Shown: positions 1 to 10,062, counted from the stretch's first letter. The stretch is 64,000 bases of DNA from Paractinoplanes lichenicola (GCF_016785085.1 NZ_JAENHO010000001.1:434001-498000); one strand, 5' to 3'. The notes: generated by a model not told the origin, from the letters alone. Numbers and translations are program-made.

Positions 1-1833
1 GTCGTGACTGACCGCGGCCAGCAACGCCGTACGCATCCGGTCGGCCTCGGCCAGGGGCTTGGCCGTGGCCGCCTCGGCCGCCAGCCGCTCCTGGCGCAGG
101 GCGACGGTGGCCTGGGCCGCGAACGCCTCCACGATGCGCCGGTCGGACGCCTCGAGCGGGTGGCCGCGCAGCAACATCGTCACGTTGTCGTCGACCTTGA
201 CCTCGACGTCGGGCTTCCGGGTCGACTCCCCCACCTGGGCCGCGACGACGCCGTGGTCGAGCAGCGTCACCGCGTCGAGGGTGAACGTCTCGCGCAGCCG
301 CTCGAGCAGGGCCATCAGCGGCCGCTCGCCACGCAGCACGCCACCCGCGACGGTGGCCAGCGTCTGCGCGTCGGCCGAGGCCGCCGCGGCCTGCCGGGTC
401 TTGCGGGCCGCCGTGTCGACCACCCAGCTCACCGCGAGCGCGACCACCACGAAGATCGCCAGCGCCAGCAGGTTGTCCCCCTCGGCGATGGTGAACTTGC
501 CGAACGGCGGCGTGAAGAACCAGTTCAGCAGCAGCGACCCGGCCACGGCGGCTAGTAGCGCGGGCCACAGCCCCCCGATCAGCGAGACACCGATGACGGC
601 AGCCAGGAACAGCAGGATGTCGTTGGTCAGAGAGAGCGCCGGGCCGGTCGCGAGGACAGCGGTCAGGGCGGGCAACCCGAGAGCCGTCGCCCCGAATCCC
701 GTCACCTGGCGCCGCCGGGAGAGTGCGGCCGGACGGTTCTCTCGGCGGCCGTGAGCCGCACGTTCGTGCGACACCAGATGCACGTCGATCGAGCCCGACA
801 TCGCCGTGGTGGTCACCCCGACCCCCGCCGAGAACAGCTGCGCCAGCTTCCCCCGGCTCGACGCGCCCAGCACGATCTGCGTCGCGTTCACGGCCCCCGC
901 GAAATCGATCAGCGCCCGCGGCACGTCCGCCCCCACCACCTGGTGATACGTGCCGCCCAGGCTCTCCACCAGCACCCGCTGCCGGGCCAGCACCGCCGGA
1001 TCCGCCCCGGCCAGCCCGTCGTTGCGGCTCACGTGCACCGCCATCAGATCGGCACCCTTGTCCCGCGCGGCGATCCGAGCCGCCCGGCGGATCAGGGTGT
1101 CGCCCTCGGACCCACCGGTCAGCGCGACCACGATCCGCTCCCGCGTCTCCCACGTGGCGCTGATCCGATGCTCGGTCCGATACTTGTCGAGCTGCTCCTC
1201 CACCTTGTCGGCCAGCCACAACAACGCCAGCTCGCGCAGCGCGGTCAAGTTCCCCGTACGGAAATAATTGCCGAGCGCCGCGTCGACCTTCTCCGGCTGA
1301 TAGATGTTGCCGTGCGCCATCCGCCGCCGCAGCGCCTCCGGCGTCATGTCGACCAGCTCGACCTGCTCCGCCGCCCGCACCACCGCATCCGGCACGGTCT
1401 CGCGCTGCTGCGCCCCCGTGATCTGCGCGACGACGTCGTTGAGCGACTCCAGATGCTGAACGTTGACCGTGGTCAGCACGTCGATCCCCGCTTCGAGCAG
1501 CGTCTCGACATCCTGCCAGCGCTTGGCGTGCCGCGAGCCCGGCACGTTGGTGTGCGCCAGCTCGTCGACGATCGCCAGCTCGGGCCGCCGCGCCAGCACC
1601 GCATCGAGATCCATCTCGGTGAACTCGGCCCCGCGATACCCGACCCGCCGCCGGGGAACGACCTCCAGGTCGGCGATCATGGCCTGCGTGTGCTTGCGTC
1701 CGTGCGTCTCGACCAGCCCGACCACGACGTCGGTGCCGCGCTCAGCCCGCCGGTGCGCCTCCTCGAGCATCGTGTAGGTCTTGCCTACACCGGGCGCGGC
1801 ACCGAGGAAGATCCGAAGCTCACCTCTTGGCAT
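1..1833 (-). CDS. kdpD: KdpD osmosensitive K+ sensor histidine kinase, C-terminus off the left edge
   Basis: This is the membrane sensor kinase that with KdpE controls kdp expression under K+ limitation or turgor loss. From the ATG at 1833 it reads MPRGELRIFLGAAPGVGKTY, the KdpD N-terminal domain with a Walker-A-like GAAPGVGKT. A VDELAHTNVPGS motif and a universal-stress-like region (about residues 225-345) follow. About four membrane segments lie at roughly residues 375-470 and a GAF-like region precedes the kinase core. The window ends inside the phosphorylation box (AVSHD, His about residue 610), so the rest of HisKA, the ATPase domain and any kdpE lie outside. It sits downstream of kdpC in the same direction but is separated by 620 bp, so it may have its own promoter. 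Confidence 0.95.
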   Translation of the reverse strand, partial: MPRGELRIFLGAAPGVGKTYTMLEEAHRRAERGTDVVVGLVETHGRKHTQAMIADLEVVPRRRVGYRGAEFTEMDLDAVLARRPELAIVDELAHTNVPGSRHAKRWQDVETLLEAGIDVLTTVNVQHLESLNDVVAQITGAQQRETVPDAVVRAAEQVELVDMTPEALRRRMAHGNIYQPEKVDAALGNYFRTGNLTALRELALLWLADKVEEQLDKYRTEHRISATWETRERIVVALTGGSEGDTLIRRAARIAARDKGADLMAVHVSRNDGLAGADPAVLARQRVLVESLGGTYHQVVGADVPRALIDFAGAVNATQIVLGASSRGKLAQLFSAGVGVTTTAMSGSIDVHLVSHERAAHGRRENRPAALSRRRQVTGFGATALGLPALTAVLATGPALSLTNDILLFLAAVIGVSLIGGLWPALLAAVAGSLLLNWFFTPPFGKFTIAEGDNLLALAIFVVVALAVSWVVDTAARKTRQAAAASADAQTLATVAGGVLRGERPLMALLERLRETFTLDAVTLLDHGVVAAQVGESTRKPDVEVKVDDNVTMLLRGHPLEASDRRIVEAFAAQATVALRQERLAAEAATAKPLAEADRMRTALLAAVSHD

Positions 1834-1851
1834 GTGCGGGTCTCCGAGTTC

Positions 1852-1937
1852 AGATGTTGTCGCTCAGGTCGCCGGGGGCGCGGTGTTCCCAATTAGATGT
1901 TGTCGCTCAAGTCGCCGGGTGCGCGGCGTTCCCATTC
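1852..1937. repeat. Two tandem copies of a 43-bp repeat upstream of kdpD
   Basis: Positions 1852-1894 and 1895-1937 are adjacent copies, both beginning agatgttgtcgctca and matching at about 38 of 43 positions. They end about 20 bp before the kdpD start codon, in its leader on the minus strand. No coding potential was recognised. They could be a duplicated regulatory or mRNA element or a recombination remnant. Confidence 0.8.
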
Positions 1938-2456
1938 AGATCAAACCCGAGATGTCGTGCGTGGGTGGGGGGTTCGGACCGTCGCTCCCGCCGGGACGCG
2001 GGCGGGCTTCGCTGGCCGCTGACGCGTCCAGAACGCGAAACCCACCCGCGCGACGTGCGTAAGTGGTGACGCTCAAAGCCAAACCCCGACCCAGCATCGA
2101 CCGCCCCCATTCGGCACACCACCGATTGGAATGCCGCCGCTCGGGCCACGACCGCCCGGTCCGCCCGATCCGGCCGTTGCAGCCGTCCGGTTCCGCACGG
2201 CCCCGCCGTTCCAACCGCCCGGTGCCGCCGCCCGACCCCGCACAGCCCGGCCGTTCCAGCCACCGGGCCGAGGATCGTGAAGCGCCACCGGCCAACCGGG
2301 CCGACCGCAAACCGATCCGACCAGCCACCGCCCACCCGGCTTGCCACAGCGAAGATCGTTGATCTCCTCGGCGCCCCCGGACCGCCCCCACCCCGGCACT
2401 GGGTGGGGACGAGTTGAGCATGGGGGTACGACAAGTTTGGGTGGGTGTCCACAGGG
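1938..2456. other. Non-coding gap between kdpC and kdpD with low-complexity C/G-rich repeats
   Basis: About 520 bp carry no convincing gene. Open frames exist on both strands, but their translations are Arg/Gly/Pro-rich and look like nothing known. The stretch at about 2150-2300 contains imperfect repeats built on ccgttcca and ccgcccgg. kdpC and kdpD are often adjacent in other bacteria, so the gap looks like an insertion or eroded sequence. Confidence 0.5.
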
Positions 2457-3308
2457 TCAGCTCTTGCCGTCGAGTGCCGAGTTGAGCTGGAGGACGTTGA
2501 CGGTGGGGTCGCCGAGGAAGCCGAGTGCGCGGCCGGCTGTGTGTTCCGCGATGAGTTCGTGGACTCGGTCGAGGGGCAGGCCGCGTTCGCGGGCGACTCG
2601 GGGGGCTTGCAGGTTGGCGTACGCGGGGCTGATGTGGGGGTCGAGGCCGCTGCCGCTGGCGGTGACGGCGTCGGGTGGGATGACGGGGTGGGAAGGTGCG
2701 GTGCCGCGGATCGGGGTGATCACGCCGCCCTGGGCGCGGTAGTCCTGGCCGGGTTGGGCGGGTTCGACGGGCACGCCCTGGTAGGTGGGGAGGAACGGGG
2801 TGCCGGTCTGGTTGACCGAGACGGCTCGGGTCACGGGGCCGGTCAGGCCGTCGCGGTGGAAGACGGCTAGTACGGCGCCCACACCGTCAGGCGTGCAGTA
2901 CGGGCGGCTGCCGTCGACGCCCTCCAGCTCACCGATCGCGAGGCTGCGGGCGCAGACCTGAGAGAGCAGGCTCGGGGCGGCTTCCTCAGGGTCGGCGGAA
3001 AGGGTGTCGACCACGCTTTCCGGGCCAAGGTTGGAGGCGCCGGTTGAGGTCGGGTCGTAGCCGTCGCCTGCCGCGGACGGGCGGCTCTGAAAGTAGCGCG
3101 GAACGGGGTTGCCGTCGGCGTCGGTGAAAGACTGGCCGATCAAGCTGCTGCCGGCGGTGACGAGCGAGCCGGCTGCGTTGTCGGCCAAGCCAGGCACTCG
3201 GCCCAGGGCGACGAAGGCGAGCGGATAAGCGAATCCAAGAAGGACGGTGAGGACGAGCAGCGCGCGGAGCGCCGCGAGGTGCTGGCCGAGCCAGGCGGGA
3301 AGGCGCAT
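2457..3308 (-). CDS. kdpC: K+-transporting ATPase subunit KdpC
   Basis: KdpC is the single-span accessory subunit that stabilises ATP binding in the KdpFABC potassium pump. The N-terminus has one hydrophobic segment (about residues 12-35), followed by the conserved QSF and [10 protein letters not shown] motifs. Near the C-terminus are [11 protein letters not shown] and a Leu-rich [10 protein letters not shown] end. At 283 residues it is longer than the usual 190 or so. The extra length lies between the YFQSRPS and [11 protein letters not shown] motifs, an insertion pattern I associate with actinobacterial KdpC. It starts 1 bp after the kdpB stop, so the two are translated together. Confidence 0.96.
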   Translation of the reverse strand: MRLPAWLGQHLAALRALLVLTVLLGFAYPLAFVALGRVPGLADNAAGSLVTAGSSLIGQSFTDADGNPVPRYFQSRPSAAGDGYDPTSTGASNLGPESVVDTLSADPEEAAPSLLSQVCARSLAIGELEGVDGSRPYCTPDGVGAVLAVFHRDGLTGPVTRAVSVNQTGTPFLPTYQGVPVEPAQPGQDYRAQGGVITPIRGTAPSHPVIPPDAVTASGSGLDPHISPAYANLQAPRVARERGLPLDRVHELIAEHTAGRALGFLGDPTVNVLQLNSALDGKS

Positions 3309-3309
3309 G

Positions 3310-5352
3310 TCAGATCCCAGGGATGAACTGGATGAGCAGGTCGATGAGTTTGATGCCGAGGAACGGCAGGACCACGCCGCCCAGGCCGTAGATCCAGAGG
3401 TTGCGGCGCAGCAGGGCCGAGGCGCTCGACGGCCGATACCGGACGCCCCGCAGGGCCAGCGGGATCAGCGCCACGATGATGAGCGCGTTGAAGATGACCG
3501 CGGACAGGATGGCCGAGCCCGGCGAGTGCAGCCGCATGATGTTGAGCGCGTCGAGGCCGGGATACACGGCGGCGAACATGGCCGGGATGATCGCGAAATA
3601 CTTGGCGATGTCGTTGCTGATCGAGAACGTGGTCAGGGCCCCGCGGGTGATCAGCAGTTGTTTGCCGATCTCGACGATCTCGATCAGCTTGGTCGGGTCG
3701 GAGTCGAGGTCGACCATGTTGCCGGCCTCCTTGGCGGCCGACGTGCCGGTGTTCATGGCCACGCCGACGTCGGCCTGGGCCAGGGCGGGGGCGTCGTTGG
3801 TGCCGTCGCCGGTCATCGCGACCAGTCGGCCGCCGTCCTGCTCCTTCTTGATGTAGGCGAGCTTGTCCTCGGGGGTGGCCTCGGCCAGGAAGTCGTCGAC
3901 CCCGGCCTCGGCGGCGATCGCGGCGGCCGTGCGCGGGTTGTCACCGGTGATCATCACCGTACGGATCCCCATGCGGCGCATCTCGGCGAAGCGTTCGCGC
4001 ATGCCGGGCTTGACGACGTCCTTGAGGTGGATGACGCCGAGCACGCGGCCGGTCTCGGCGACCACGAGCGGCGTGCCACCCTCGTCGCTGATCCGGTCCA
4101 CGATCTCGGTGACCTCCGGCGACGGTTTGCCGGCCCACTTCAGCACCGCGACCGCCGCGCCCTTGCGGATCTGCCGGTCGGGCAGGTCGACGCCGCTCAT
4201 CCGGGTCTGCGCGGTGAACGGCACGAACACGGCGTCCGGCATCAGTCCGGGCTCGCGCGAGGGAAGGGCCGCTAACTGAACCACCGAGCGGCCCTCGGGC
4301 GTTTCGTCGGCCAGGCTGGACAGGTGCGCGGCCTCGACGAGAGAGGAAAGAGGAACCCCGTTGACCGGTACGAACTCAGCGGCCTGCCGATTGCCGAGCG
4401 TGATGGTGCCGGTCTTGTCGAGCAGCAGCGTGGTCACGTCACCCGCGGCCTCGACCGCGCGCCCCGACATGGCCAGCACGTTGCGCTGCACCAGGCGGTC
4501 CATGCCGGCGATGCCGATGGCCGAGAGCAGCGCACCGATGGTGGTCGGGATGAGGCAGACGATCAGCGAGACCAGCACGATCCCGGTGACCCCGTCGGCG
4601 TTGAGGGCCACGGTGTCGGGCGCCGCCGCCTGGAACGCCTTCGAGAAGATCGCGAGCGGCTGCAGGGTCACCACGGAGAGCAGGAAGATGATGGTCAGCG
4701 CGGCCAGCAGGATGTTGAGGGCGATCTCGTTCGGCGTCTTCTGCCGGTTCGCGCCCTCGACCAGCGCGATCATGCGGTCGACGAAGCTCTCGCCGGGGCG
4801 CTGGGTGATCCGTACGACGATGCGGTCGCTGAGCACCTTGGTGCCGCCGGTGACGGCCGACCGGTCGCCGCCCGACTCGCGGATGACGGGCGCGGACTCG
4901 CCGGTGATGGCCGACTCGTCGACGCTGGCGATGCCCTCGATGACGTCGCCGTCGCCGGGGATGACCTGGCCCGCCTCGACCACCACCACGTCGCCCAGGT
5001 GCAGCTCGGTGGCCGGGATCTCGCGGCCGTTCTTCAAGTAGGCGACCGTGTCCTGCTTGGCTGCCCGCAGCGCCGCCGCCTGGGCCTTGCCGCGGCCCTC
5101 GGCCACCGCCTCGGCCAGGTTGGCGAAGACGACGGTGAGCCACAGCCAGCCGGTGATGATCCACGCGAACACGCTGGGGTCGGCGATCGAGAGCACAGTC
5201 GTGAAGACGGCGCCGATCTCGACGATCAGCATGACGGGGTTGCGCCACATCGTGCGCGGGTCCAGCTTGGTCAGCGCCTGCGGCAGGGACCGGCGTAGTT
5301 GGGCAGGAGCGATAGTTCCCGCCGAGACGGGTTTGTCGAGAAGCATGGTCAT
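3310..5352 (-). CDS. kdpB: K+-transporting P-type ATPase subunit KdpB
   Basis: KdpB is the catalytic P-type ATPase subunit that powers K+ import through KdpA. The 680-residue protein has the A-domain TGES motif ([10 protein letters not shown]), the phosphorylation motif [14 protein letters not shown] and the hinge [18 protein letters not shown]. The expected membrane segments flank these domains. The start is the ATG at 5352, which overlaps the kdpA stop in an ATGA junction, indicating translational coupling. Length and motifs are complete. Confidence 0.98.
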   Translation of the reverse strand: MTMLLDKPVSAGTIAPAQLRRSLPQALTKLDPRTMWRNPVMLIVEIGAVFTTVLSIADPSVFAWIITGWLWLTVVFANLAEAVAEGRGKAQAAALRAAKQDTVAYLKNGREIPATELHLGDVVVVEAGQVIPGDGDVIEGIASVDESAITGESAPVIRESGGDRSAVTGGTKVLSDRIVVRITQRPGESFVDRMIALVEGANRQKTPNEIALNILLAALTIIFLLSVVTLQPLAIFSKAFQAAAPDTVALNADGVTGIVLVSLIVCLIPTTIGALLSAIGIAGMDRLVQRNVLAMSGRAVEAAGDVTTLLLDKTGTITLGNRQAAEFVPVNGVPLSSLVEAAHLSSLADETPEGRSVVQLAALPSREPGLMPDAVFVPFTAQTRMSGVDLPDRQIRKGAAVAVLKWAGKPSPEVTEIVDRISDEGGTPLVVAETGRVLGVIHLKDVVKPGMRERFAEMRRMGIRTVMITGDNPRTAAAIAAEAGVDDFLAEATPEDKLAYIKKEQDGGRLVAMTGDGTNDAPALAQADVGVAMNTGTSAAKEAGNMVDLDSDPTKLIEIVEIGKQLLITRGALTTFSISNDIAKYFAIIPAMFAAVYPGLDALNIMRLHSPGSAILSAVIFNALIIVALIPLALRGVRYRPSSASALLRRNLWIYGLGGVVLPFLGIKLIDLLIQFIPGI

Positions 5353-6995
5353 GACAGGCCCTCCGCGATCGGACCGAGAGCAAGGGCGGGCAGGAAGGTC
5401 AGCGCGACGAGAACGACGGTGACGCCGACGACCAGCCCGACGAACAGGGGTTGATGGGTGGGCAGGGTGCCCTCGGACTCGGGCGTGACCTTCTGCCGGG
5501 CCAGCGAGCCGGCCAGGGCCAGCACGAGCACCATGGGCAGGAAGCGGCCGAGCAGCATGGCCAGGCCCAGCGCGGTGTCCCACCACAGGGTGTTGACCGT
5601 GATGCCCGCGAAGGCCGAGCCGTTGTTGTTGGCGGCGCTGGTGAAGGCGTACAGGACCTCGGAGAGGCCGTGCGGGCCGACGTTGAGCGCCGTGCCGTTG
5701 TTGCCGGTGGCGAACGCGGCCGCCGTGCCGGTCAGCACCAGCGCCGGGGTGATCAGGAAGTACGACGACGCGAGCTTCATCTCCCGGGCGCCGATCTTCT
5801 TGCCGAGGTATTCCGGCGTACGCCCGACCATGAGCCCGGCCACGAAGACCGTGATGATGGCCAGGATCAGCAGGCCGTAGAGCCCGGATCCGGTGCCGCC
5901 CGGGGCGACCTCGCCCAGCATCATGTTGACCAGCGGCATCATGCCGCCGAACGACGTGTACGAGTCGTGGAACGAGTTGACCGCACCCGTCGAGGTCAGC
6001 GTGGTCACCGCGGCGTAGACGGCCGAGCCGGTGACGCCGAAGCGGGTCTCCTTGCCCTCCATGGCCGCGCCCGCCGCCTGCGGAACCGTGCCCGCGCCGT
6101 GCACCTCGAAGGCGACGGTCAGCGCGACCGACGCGAGGGCCAGCACGGCCATCACCGCGACGACGGCGTACCCCTGGCGGTTCTGCCCGACCATGCGGCC
6201 GAACAACCGCGGCAGGCTGAACGGGATCAGCAGGATCAGGAACATCTGCAGCCAGTTGGTCCACGTGGTCGGGTTCTCGAACGGGTGGGCCGAGTTGGCG
6301 TTGTAGAAGCCGCCGCCGTTGGTGCCGAGCAGCTTGATCGCCTCCTGCGACGCGACCGGGCCGCCGGTGATGTGTTGCGTGGCGCCGGTCAGGGTGGTCA
6401 CGTCGGTGCCGCCCGAGAGGTTCTGCACCACTCCGGCCACCATGAATACGAGCGTGGCCAGCACACAAACCGGCAAGAGCACCCGTACGGTGATCCGGGT
6501 CAGATCCACCCAGAAGTTGCCCAGCGTGGCGGTCTTCTTGGCGGCGAACCCGCGGACGAGCGCGACGGCGACGGCGATGCCGACGGCCGCCGAGACGAAG
6601 TTCTGCACGGCCAGGCCGTCCATCTGCACCAGGTGACCCAGGGCCGACTCGCCCGCGTACGCCTGCCAGTTGGTGTTGGACACGAAGCTGACGGCCGTGT
6701 TCCAGGCGACGTGGGGGTTGACCGGGTCGACGCCGAGCGACAGCCAGAGCTTGTCCTGCAGCCGCAGGAACAGGAAGAGGAACAGGATCGAGACGGCCGA
6801 GAAGGCGAGCACGCTGCGGGCGTAGACGCCCCAGGACTGCTCGGTGCCGGGCTCGACCCCGACGACCCGGTAGACGCCGCGCTCGACGACGTTGTGACGC
6901 GTGCCGGTGACGACCCGGTGCAGGTAGTCGCCGAACGGCCGGTAGACCGCGACCAGCGCGAGCACCAGCGAGCCGGCGAAGATCCAGCCGGTCAT
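5349..6995 (-). CDS. kdpA: K+-transporting ATPase subunit KdpA
   Basis: KdpA is the membrane subunit that selects and conducts K+; it belongs to the SKT superfamily with four pore loops. The selectivity-loop sequences are visible: [43 protein letters not shown] and [10 protein letters not shown]. It has about ten membrane segments and the usual length (548 residues). The ATG overlaps the kdpF stop by one base (TGATG), and the stop overlaps kdpB by 4 bp. Confidence 0.98.
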   Translation of the reverse strand: MTGWIFAGSLVLALVAVYRPFGDYLHRVVTGTRHNVVERGVYRVVGVEPGTEQSWGVYARSVLAFSAVSILFLFLFLRLQDKLWLSLGVDPVNPHVAWNTAVSFVSNTNWQAYAGESALGHLVQMDGLAVQNFVSAAVGIAVAVALVRGFAAKKTATLGNFWVDLTRITVRVLLPVCVLATLVFMVAGVVQNLSGGTDVTTLTGATQHITGGPVASQEAIKLLGTNGGGFYNANSAHPFENPTTWTNWLQMFLILLIPFSLPRLFGRMVGQNRQGYAVVAVMAVLALASVALTVAFEVHGAGTVPQAAGAAMEGKETRFGVTGSAVYAAVTTLTSTGAVNSFHDSYTSFGGMMPLVNMMLGEVAPGGTGSGLYGLLILAIITVFVAGLMVGRTPEYLGKKIGAREMKLASSYFLITPALVLTGTAAAFATGNNGTALNVGPHGLSEVLYAFTSAANNNGSAFAGITVNTLWWDTALGLAMLLGRFLPMVLVLALAGSLARQKVTPESEGTLPTHQPLFVGLVVGVTVVLVALTFLPALALGPIAEGLS

Positions 6996-7084
6996 CAGAA
7001 CTTCTCCGGGAACAGCAGGGCCGCGACCAGGAAGACGGCCAGCAGGACGGCCACGATCAGGCCGACGACGTTGACGGCGCTCAC
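6995..7084 (-). CDS. kdpF: KdpF small membrane subunit
   Basis: This 29-residue ORF starts GTG at 7084 with [20 protein letters not shown] and ends LLFPEKF. It is one hydrophobic helix with the (F/Y)PE(K/R)F tail typical of KdpF, the lipid-like stabiliser of the Kdp pump. It overlaps kdpA by one base and the preceding small ORF by 4 bp (GTGA). It is easily missed because of its size. Confidence 0.93.
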   Translation of the reverse strand: MSAVNVVGLIVAVLLAVFLVAALLFPEKF

Positions 7085-7164
7085 CAGCGTTCGACCGCCT
7101 TGATCAGCACGGCCAGCGCTGCGAACAGCGCCACCGTGATCACGACGAACACGAGATCAGCCAC
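7081..7164 (-). CDS. 27-residue single-helix membrane peptide opening the kdp operon
   Basis: A GTG at 7164 has an AGGAG Shine-Dalgarno site 7 bp upstream and opens a 27-codon frame. It begins [20 protein letters not shown] and ends IKAVERW, one hydrophobic helix with a basic/acidic C-terminal tail. Its stop overlaps the kdpF start in a GTGA junction, so it is translationally coupled to kdpFABC. Similar tiny proteins before kdpF are, as I recall, common in actinobacteria but have no assigned function. I infer a second small Kdp-associated peptide. Confidence 0.8.
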   Translation of the reverse strand: MADLVFVVITVALFAALAVLIKAVERW

Positions 7165-7439
7165 GGTTCTACTCCTAGACGAGGGGTGTTTGTTGCTTCG
7201 TGCTGAAGCACAGCGCGCCCGGAACCCCTTGTCATCGGCGTTGACGCGATGACTACGCCGATCGGCCCATCGTTAACGCGCTGTTGACGACCGGGGTGTC
7301 CGGCGCCACACCCGCGGCCCCGGAGAATGCCGATTTCAATAATCTCAATGTTGATCTTGATTTGTTTAAGCTGGGGGCTTGGATTGATGAAGATGGAGCG
7401 GTATACCTATGGGGCACCACCAAGCGGAGAGGAGCCGGC

Positions 7440-7820
7440 GTGGACTGGCAGGAGCTGACCGACCTGACCCAGGGGCAGCCGTTCACGGTCGAGCGGGTTC
7501 GCCTGACCGGCAGCGGCATCACCGTCGAGGGCGCGTTCGAGCCGCCGCAGCTGGCCCAGCTCGGCGTGGACGATCAGGTGTTCGTGGCCGCGTTCGTCCG
7601 CGCGCACGGCTCCATCAAGGAGATGGAGCGGATCTTCGGGGTGAGCTATCCGACGATCAAGTCCCGGCTCAACCGGATCGCCCAGCGACTCGACTTCGCC
7701 GAGCACGTCGACGCGGCCGAGCCCGAGCCGGCGCCGGCCGGGGCGGACGTCATCGACCGGCTGCAACGGGGAGAGATCACCGCCGAGCAGGCCCTGGCCG
7801 AGCTGGAGCGGTCCCGGTGA
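7440..7820 (+). CDS. DUF2089-family DNA-binding protein
   Basis: The protein (126 residues from the GTG at 7440) contains the DUF2089 core: an LTGSGITVEGAFE strand region, then FVAAFVRAHGSIKEMERIFG and VSYPTIKSRLNRIAQRL, which form a helix-turn-helix. A short C-terminal VIDRLQRGEITAEQALAELE resembles a SHOCT-like helix pair. The GTG start is chosen for the GAGAGGAG site just upstream. An in-frame extension back to 7284 crosses an AT-rich, promoter-like stretch and seems less likely. It heads a five-gene operon and probably regulates it. Confidence 0.85.
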   Translation: MDWQELTDLTQGQPFTVERVRLTGSGITVEGAFEPPQLAQLGVDDQVFVAAFVRAHGSIKEMERIFGVSYPTIKSRLNRIAQRLDFAEHVDAAEPEPAPAGADVIDRLQRGEITAEQALAELERSR

Positions 7821-8077
7821 TCCCGCAGCTGGTCACCGTCCGCTACCGGCCGGAGCCCGACCTGCGGCACACGTGGCACGTGCCGGTTCTTCCCGTCGCC
7901 TTGCTGCTCGCGCCGATCCTGGTGCTCGCCCTGCTGAGCGGGCTGATCGCCTGCGTCGTCTTCCGGATCAACCCCGTGGCCGCGCTGTACGGCCTGGCCC
8001 GGGTGGTGTGGGCGCTGCGGGGCACCACGTTCGACCTCGTCGACGGCCGCACGGCCTTCGGCATCAGCTTCAGATGA
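7817..8077 (+). CDS. Small two-helix membrane protein of the DUF2089 operon
   Basis: This 86-residue protein starts with a GTG that overlaps the DUF2089 stop by 4 bp (GTGA). It has a polar N-terminus (MIPQLVTVRYRPEPDLRHTW), a strongly hydrophobic segment at about residues 23-48 and a possible re-entrant part before the C-terminus. No family was recognised. Its position between a DUF2089 regulator and a SHOCT-like protein suggests a part in membrane sensing or anti-regulation. Confidence 0.75.
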   Translation: MIPQLVTVRYRPEPDLRHTWHVPVLPVALLLAPILVLALLSGLIACVVFRINPVAALYGLARVVWALRGTTFDLVDGRTAFGISFR

Positions 8078-8094
8078 CCCTCAAGGAGCCGTCC

Positions 8095-8529
8095 ATGAAC
8101 GAGCAACGCCGTCAGATCCTGCAGATGCTGGCCGAGGGCAAGATAACCGCGGACGAGGCCGAACGCCTCATCGACGCCCTGGAACGGCAGCAACCCGAGC
8201 CACCGCCGGAGGCGTACGACAGCCGGCCCAAGAGCCGCCCCAAATACCTGCGCGTCGTCGTCCACTCCGAGGACAACGGGGCCGGCAAGGGGCCGAGCCG
8301 GATCAACATCCGGGTGCCGATCCAGCTGCTGCGGGCCGGGGTCAAGCTGGCCAGCCTCGTGCCGCCGCAGGCGCTGCAGAAGGCCAATGCCGAGATGGCG
8401 AAGTCGGGCCTGCCGATCGACCTCACCCAGCTCAAGCCGGAGCAGCTCGAGGAGCTAGTCGACCAGCTCAACGAGGTCACGATCGACGTCGACGACCCCG
8501 GCTCCAAGGTCCAGATCTTCGCGGAATGA
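8095..8529 (+). CDS. SHOCT-like / YvlB-type N-terminal domain protein
   Basis: The 144-residue protein opens MNEQRRQILQMLAEGKITAD, followed by EAERLIDALER, the short helical motif (SHOCT-like) found at the N-terminus of YvlB/LiaX-type envelope-stress proteins. A Pro/Glu-rich linker, a basic YLRVVVHSED strand and an acidic C-terminus (LTQLKPEQLEELVDQLNEV) follow. An AAGGAG site lies 6 bp before the ATG. It follows the small membrane protein by 17 bp in the same operon. It is soluble as read and may bind the transporter or the regulator. Confidence 0.8.
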   Translation: MNEQRRQILQMLAEGKITADEAERLIDALERQQPEPPPEAYDSRPKSRPKYLRVVVHSEDNGAGKGPSRINIRVPIQLLRAGVKLASLVPPQALQKANAEMAKSGLPIDLTQLKPEQLEELVDQLNEVTIDVDDPGSKVQIFAE

Positions 8530-8542
8530 GAGGCGCCGACTC

Positions 8543-9301
8543 ATGGAGCACGCGATCGAAGTCCGGGCACTGCGGAAGTCGTACGGGAAACTCGAAGTGC
8601 TCAAGGGGGTCGACCTCGAGGTGGAGCGGGGCAGCATCGTCGCGCTGCTCGGGTCGAACGGCGCGGGCAAGACCACCGTCGTGCGGATCCTCGGCACCCT
8701 GCTCAAGCCCGACGCCGGCACGGCGAGCGTCAACGGCTTCGACGTCGTGGCCGAGCCCGCCCGCGTCCGCGCGTCGATCAGCCTGACCGGCCAGTTCGCC
8801 GCGGTCGACGAGATCCTCACCGGCCGGGAAAATCTGGTTCTGATCGCCAAGCTGCGCCGCGTGCCGAAGCCGCAGGCCGTCGCCGTCGGCCTGCTCGCGC
8901 GGTTCGGCCTGACCGACGCGGGCGGCCGTCCGGTGTCGACCTACTCCGGGGGCATGCGCCGGCGCCTCGACATCGCGATGAGCCTGATCGGCGACCCACC
9001 GGTGATCTTCCTGGACGAGCCCACCACGGGCCTCGACCCGGAGGCCCGCCTCGACGTGTGGAAGGTGATCCAGGAGCTGGCCGGCGGCGGCACGACCGTG
9101 CTGCTGACCACGCAATATCTCGACGAGGCGGAGAAGCTGGCCGACCGGATCGCGATCCTGCACGAGGGCACGATCATCGTCTCCGGCACTCTGGCCGAGC
9201 TGCGCGGGCTGCTCCCGCCGGCCAAGGTCGAATACGTGGAGCGGCAACCCACCCTGGAAGAGATCTTCCTGGCCACCGTCGGCCGGAAGGAGAGCCGGTG
9301 A
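8543..9301 (+). CDS. ABC transporter ATP-binding protein (DrrA/daunorubicin-resistance type)
   Basis: This is the nucleotide-binding subunit of a two-gene exporter. The 252-residue protein has Walker A GSNGAGKTT, the signature YSGGMRRRLDIAMS, Walker B VIFLDEPTTGLDP and a switch region TTQYLDEAEKLADR typical of the DrrA/CcmA-like drug-exporter group. Its stop overlaps the permease start (TGATG). The context (DUF2089 and SHOCT-like proteins upstream) suggests export or detoxification at the envelope. The substrate cannot be deduced. Confidence 0.95.
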   Translation: MEHAIEVRALRKSYGKLEVLKGVDLEVERGSIVALLGSNGAGKTTVVRILGTLLKPDAGTASVNGFDVVAEPARVRASISLTGQFAAVDEILTGRENLVLIAKLRRVPKPQAVAVGLLARFGLTDAGGRPVSTYSGGMRRRLDIAMSLIGDPPVIFLDEPTTGLDPEARLDVWKVIQELAGGGTTVLLTTQYLDEAEKLADRIAILHEGTIIVSGTLAELRGLLPPAKVEYVERQPTLEEIFLATVGRKESR

Positions 9302-10062
9302 TGACCACGCACGCGGTCAACGACACGAGTGTGCTGCTCGGGCGATCGATCAAGCACGTCACCCGCAGCCTCGACACGATCATCACGGTCACGATCATGC
9401 CGATCGCGTTCCTGCTGCTGTTCCGCTACGTGTTCGGCGGCGCGATCCAGGCCGGCACCGACAACTACGTCAACTACCTGATGCCGGGCATCCTGCTCAT
9501 CGCTATCGCGAGCGGTGTCTCGTACACGGGCTTCCGGCTCTTCAACGACATGCGGAACGGCATCTTCGAGCGGTTCAACTCGATGCCGATCGCCCGTTCG
9601 TCCGTCCTGTGGGGACACGTGCTGACGTCGCTGGTCTCCAACGGCATCTCCGCGGTCGTCATCGTCGGGACGGGCCTGATCATCGGCTTCCGCAGCTCGG
9701 CCGGCGTGCTCGCGTGGCTCGCCGTGACCGGCATCCTGGCCCTGTTCACCCTGGCCCTGACCTGGCTGGCGGTGCTGGCCGGGCTGACCGCCTCGACCCC
9801 CGACGGCGCCTCGGCCTTCTCCTACCCCCTGGTCTTCCTGCCCTTCGTCAGCTCCGCCTTCGTGCCCACCGCGACGATGCCGGGCCCGGTGCGTGCGTTC
9901 GCCGAAAATCAGCCGGTCACCTCGATCGTCGACTCGATCCGGGCCCTGCTCGACCGGCAACCGGTCGGCGGCGACATCTGGATCGCGCTCGCCTGGTGCG
10001 CCGGCGTCTGCGTCGTCGCCTACGCGCTCGCGCTCATCGCGTACCGGCGCAGGATCTCCTGA
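9301..10062 (+). CDS. ABC-2 type permease (DrrB-like)
   Basis: The 253-residue membrane protein has the six-helix ABC-2 exporter layout, with the family motif YLMPGILLIAI and a conserved segment FVSSAFVPTATMPGPVRAF before the last helices. It begins one base before the end of the ATPase gene and clearly forms the transporter with it. It is the last gene of the operon; a separate gene with its own ribosome site follows after 65 bp. Confidence 0.93.
   Translation: MTTHAVNDTSVLLGRSIKHVTRSLDTIITVTIMPIAFLLLFRYVFGGAIQAGTDNYVNYLMPGILLIAIASGVSYTGFRLFNDMRNGIFERFNSMPIARSSVLWGHVLTSLVSNGISAVVIVGTGLIIGFRSSAGVLAWLAVTGILALFTLALTWLAVLAGLTASTPDGASAFSYPLVFLPFVSSAFVPTATMPGPVRAFAENQPVTSIVDSIRALLDRQPVGGDIWIALAWCAGVCVVAYALALIAYRRRIS

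Noticed and set aside
1907..2452. Possible gene in the kdpC-kdpD gap
   Set aside because: Arg/Gly-rich translation, no convincing ribosome site and no known motif.
5451..7103. Long plus-strand open frame of about 550 codons opposite kdpA
   Set aside because: It is the antisense of kdpA, rich in Arg/Gly/His with no family match; high-GC DNA keeps such frames open.
7195..7209. Short hairpin (gcttc/gaagc) in the kdp leader as a riboswitch
   Set aside because: Too small; no c-di-AMP or other riboswitch core could be recognised.
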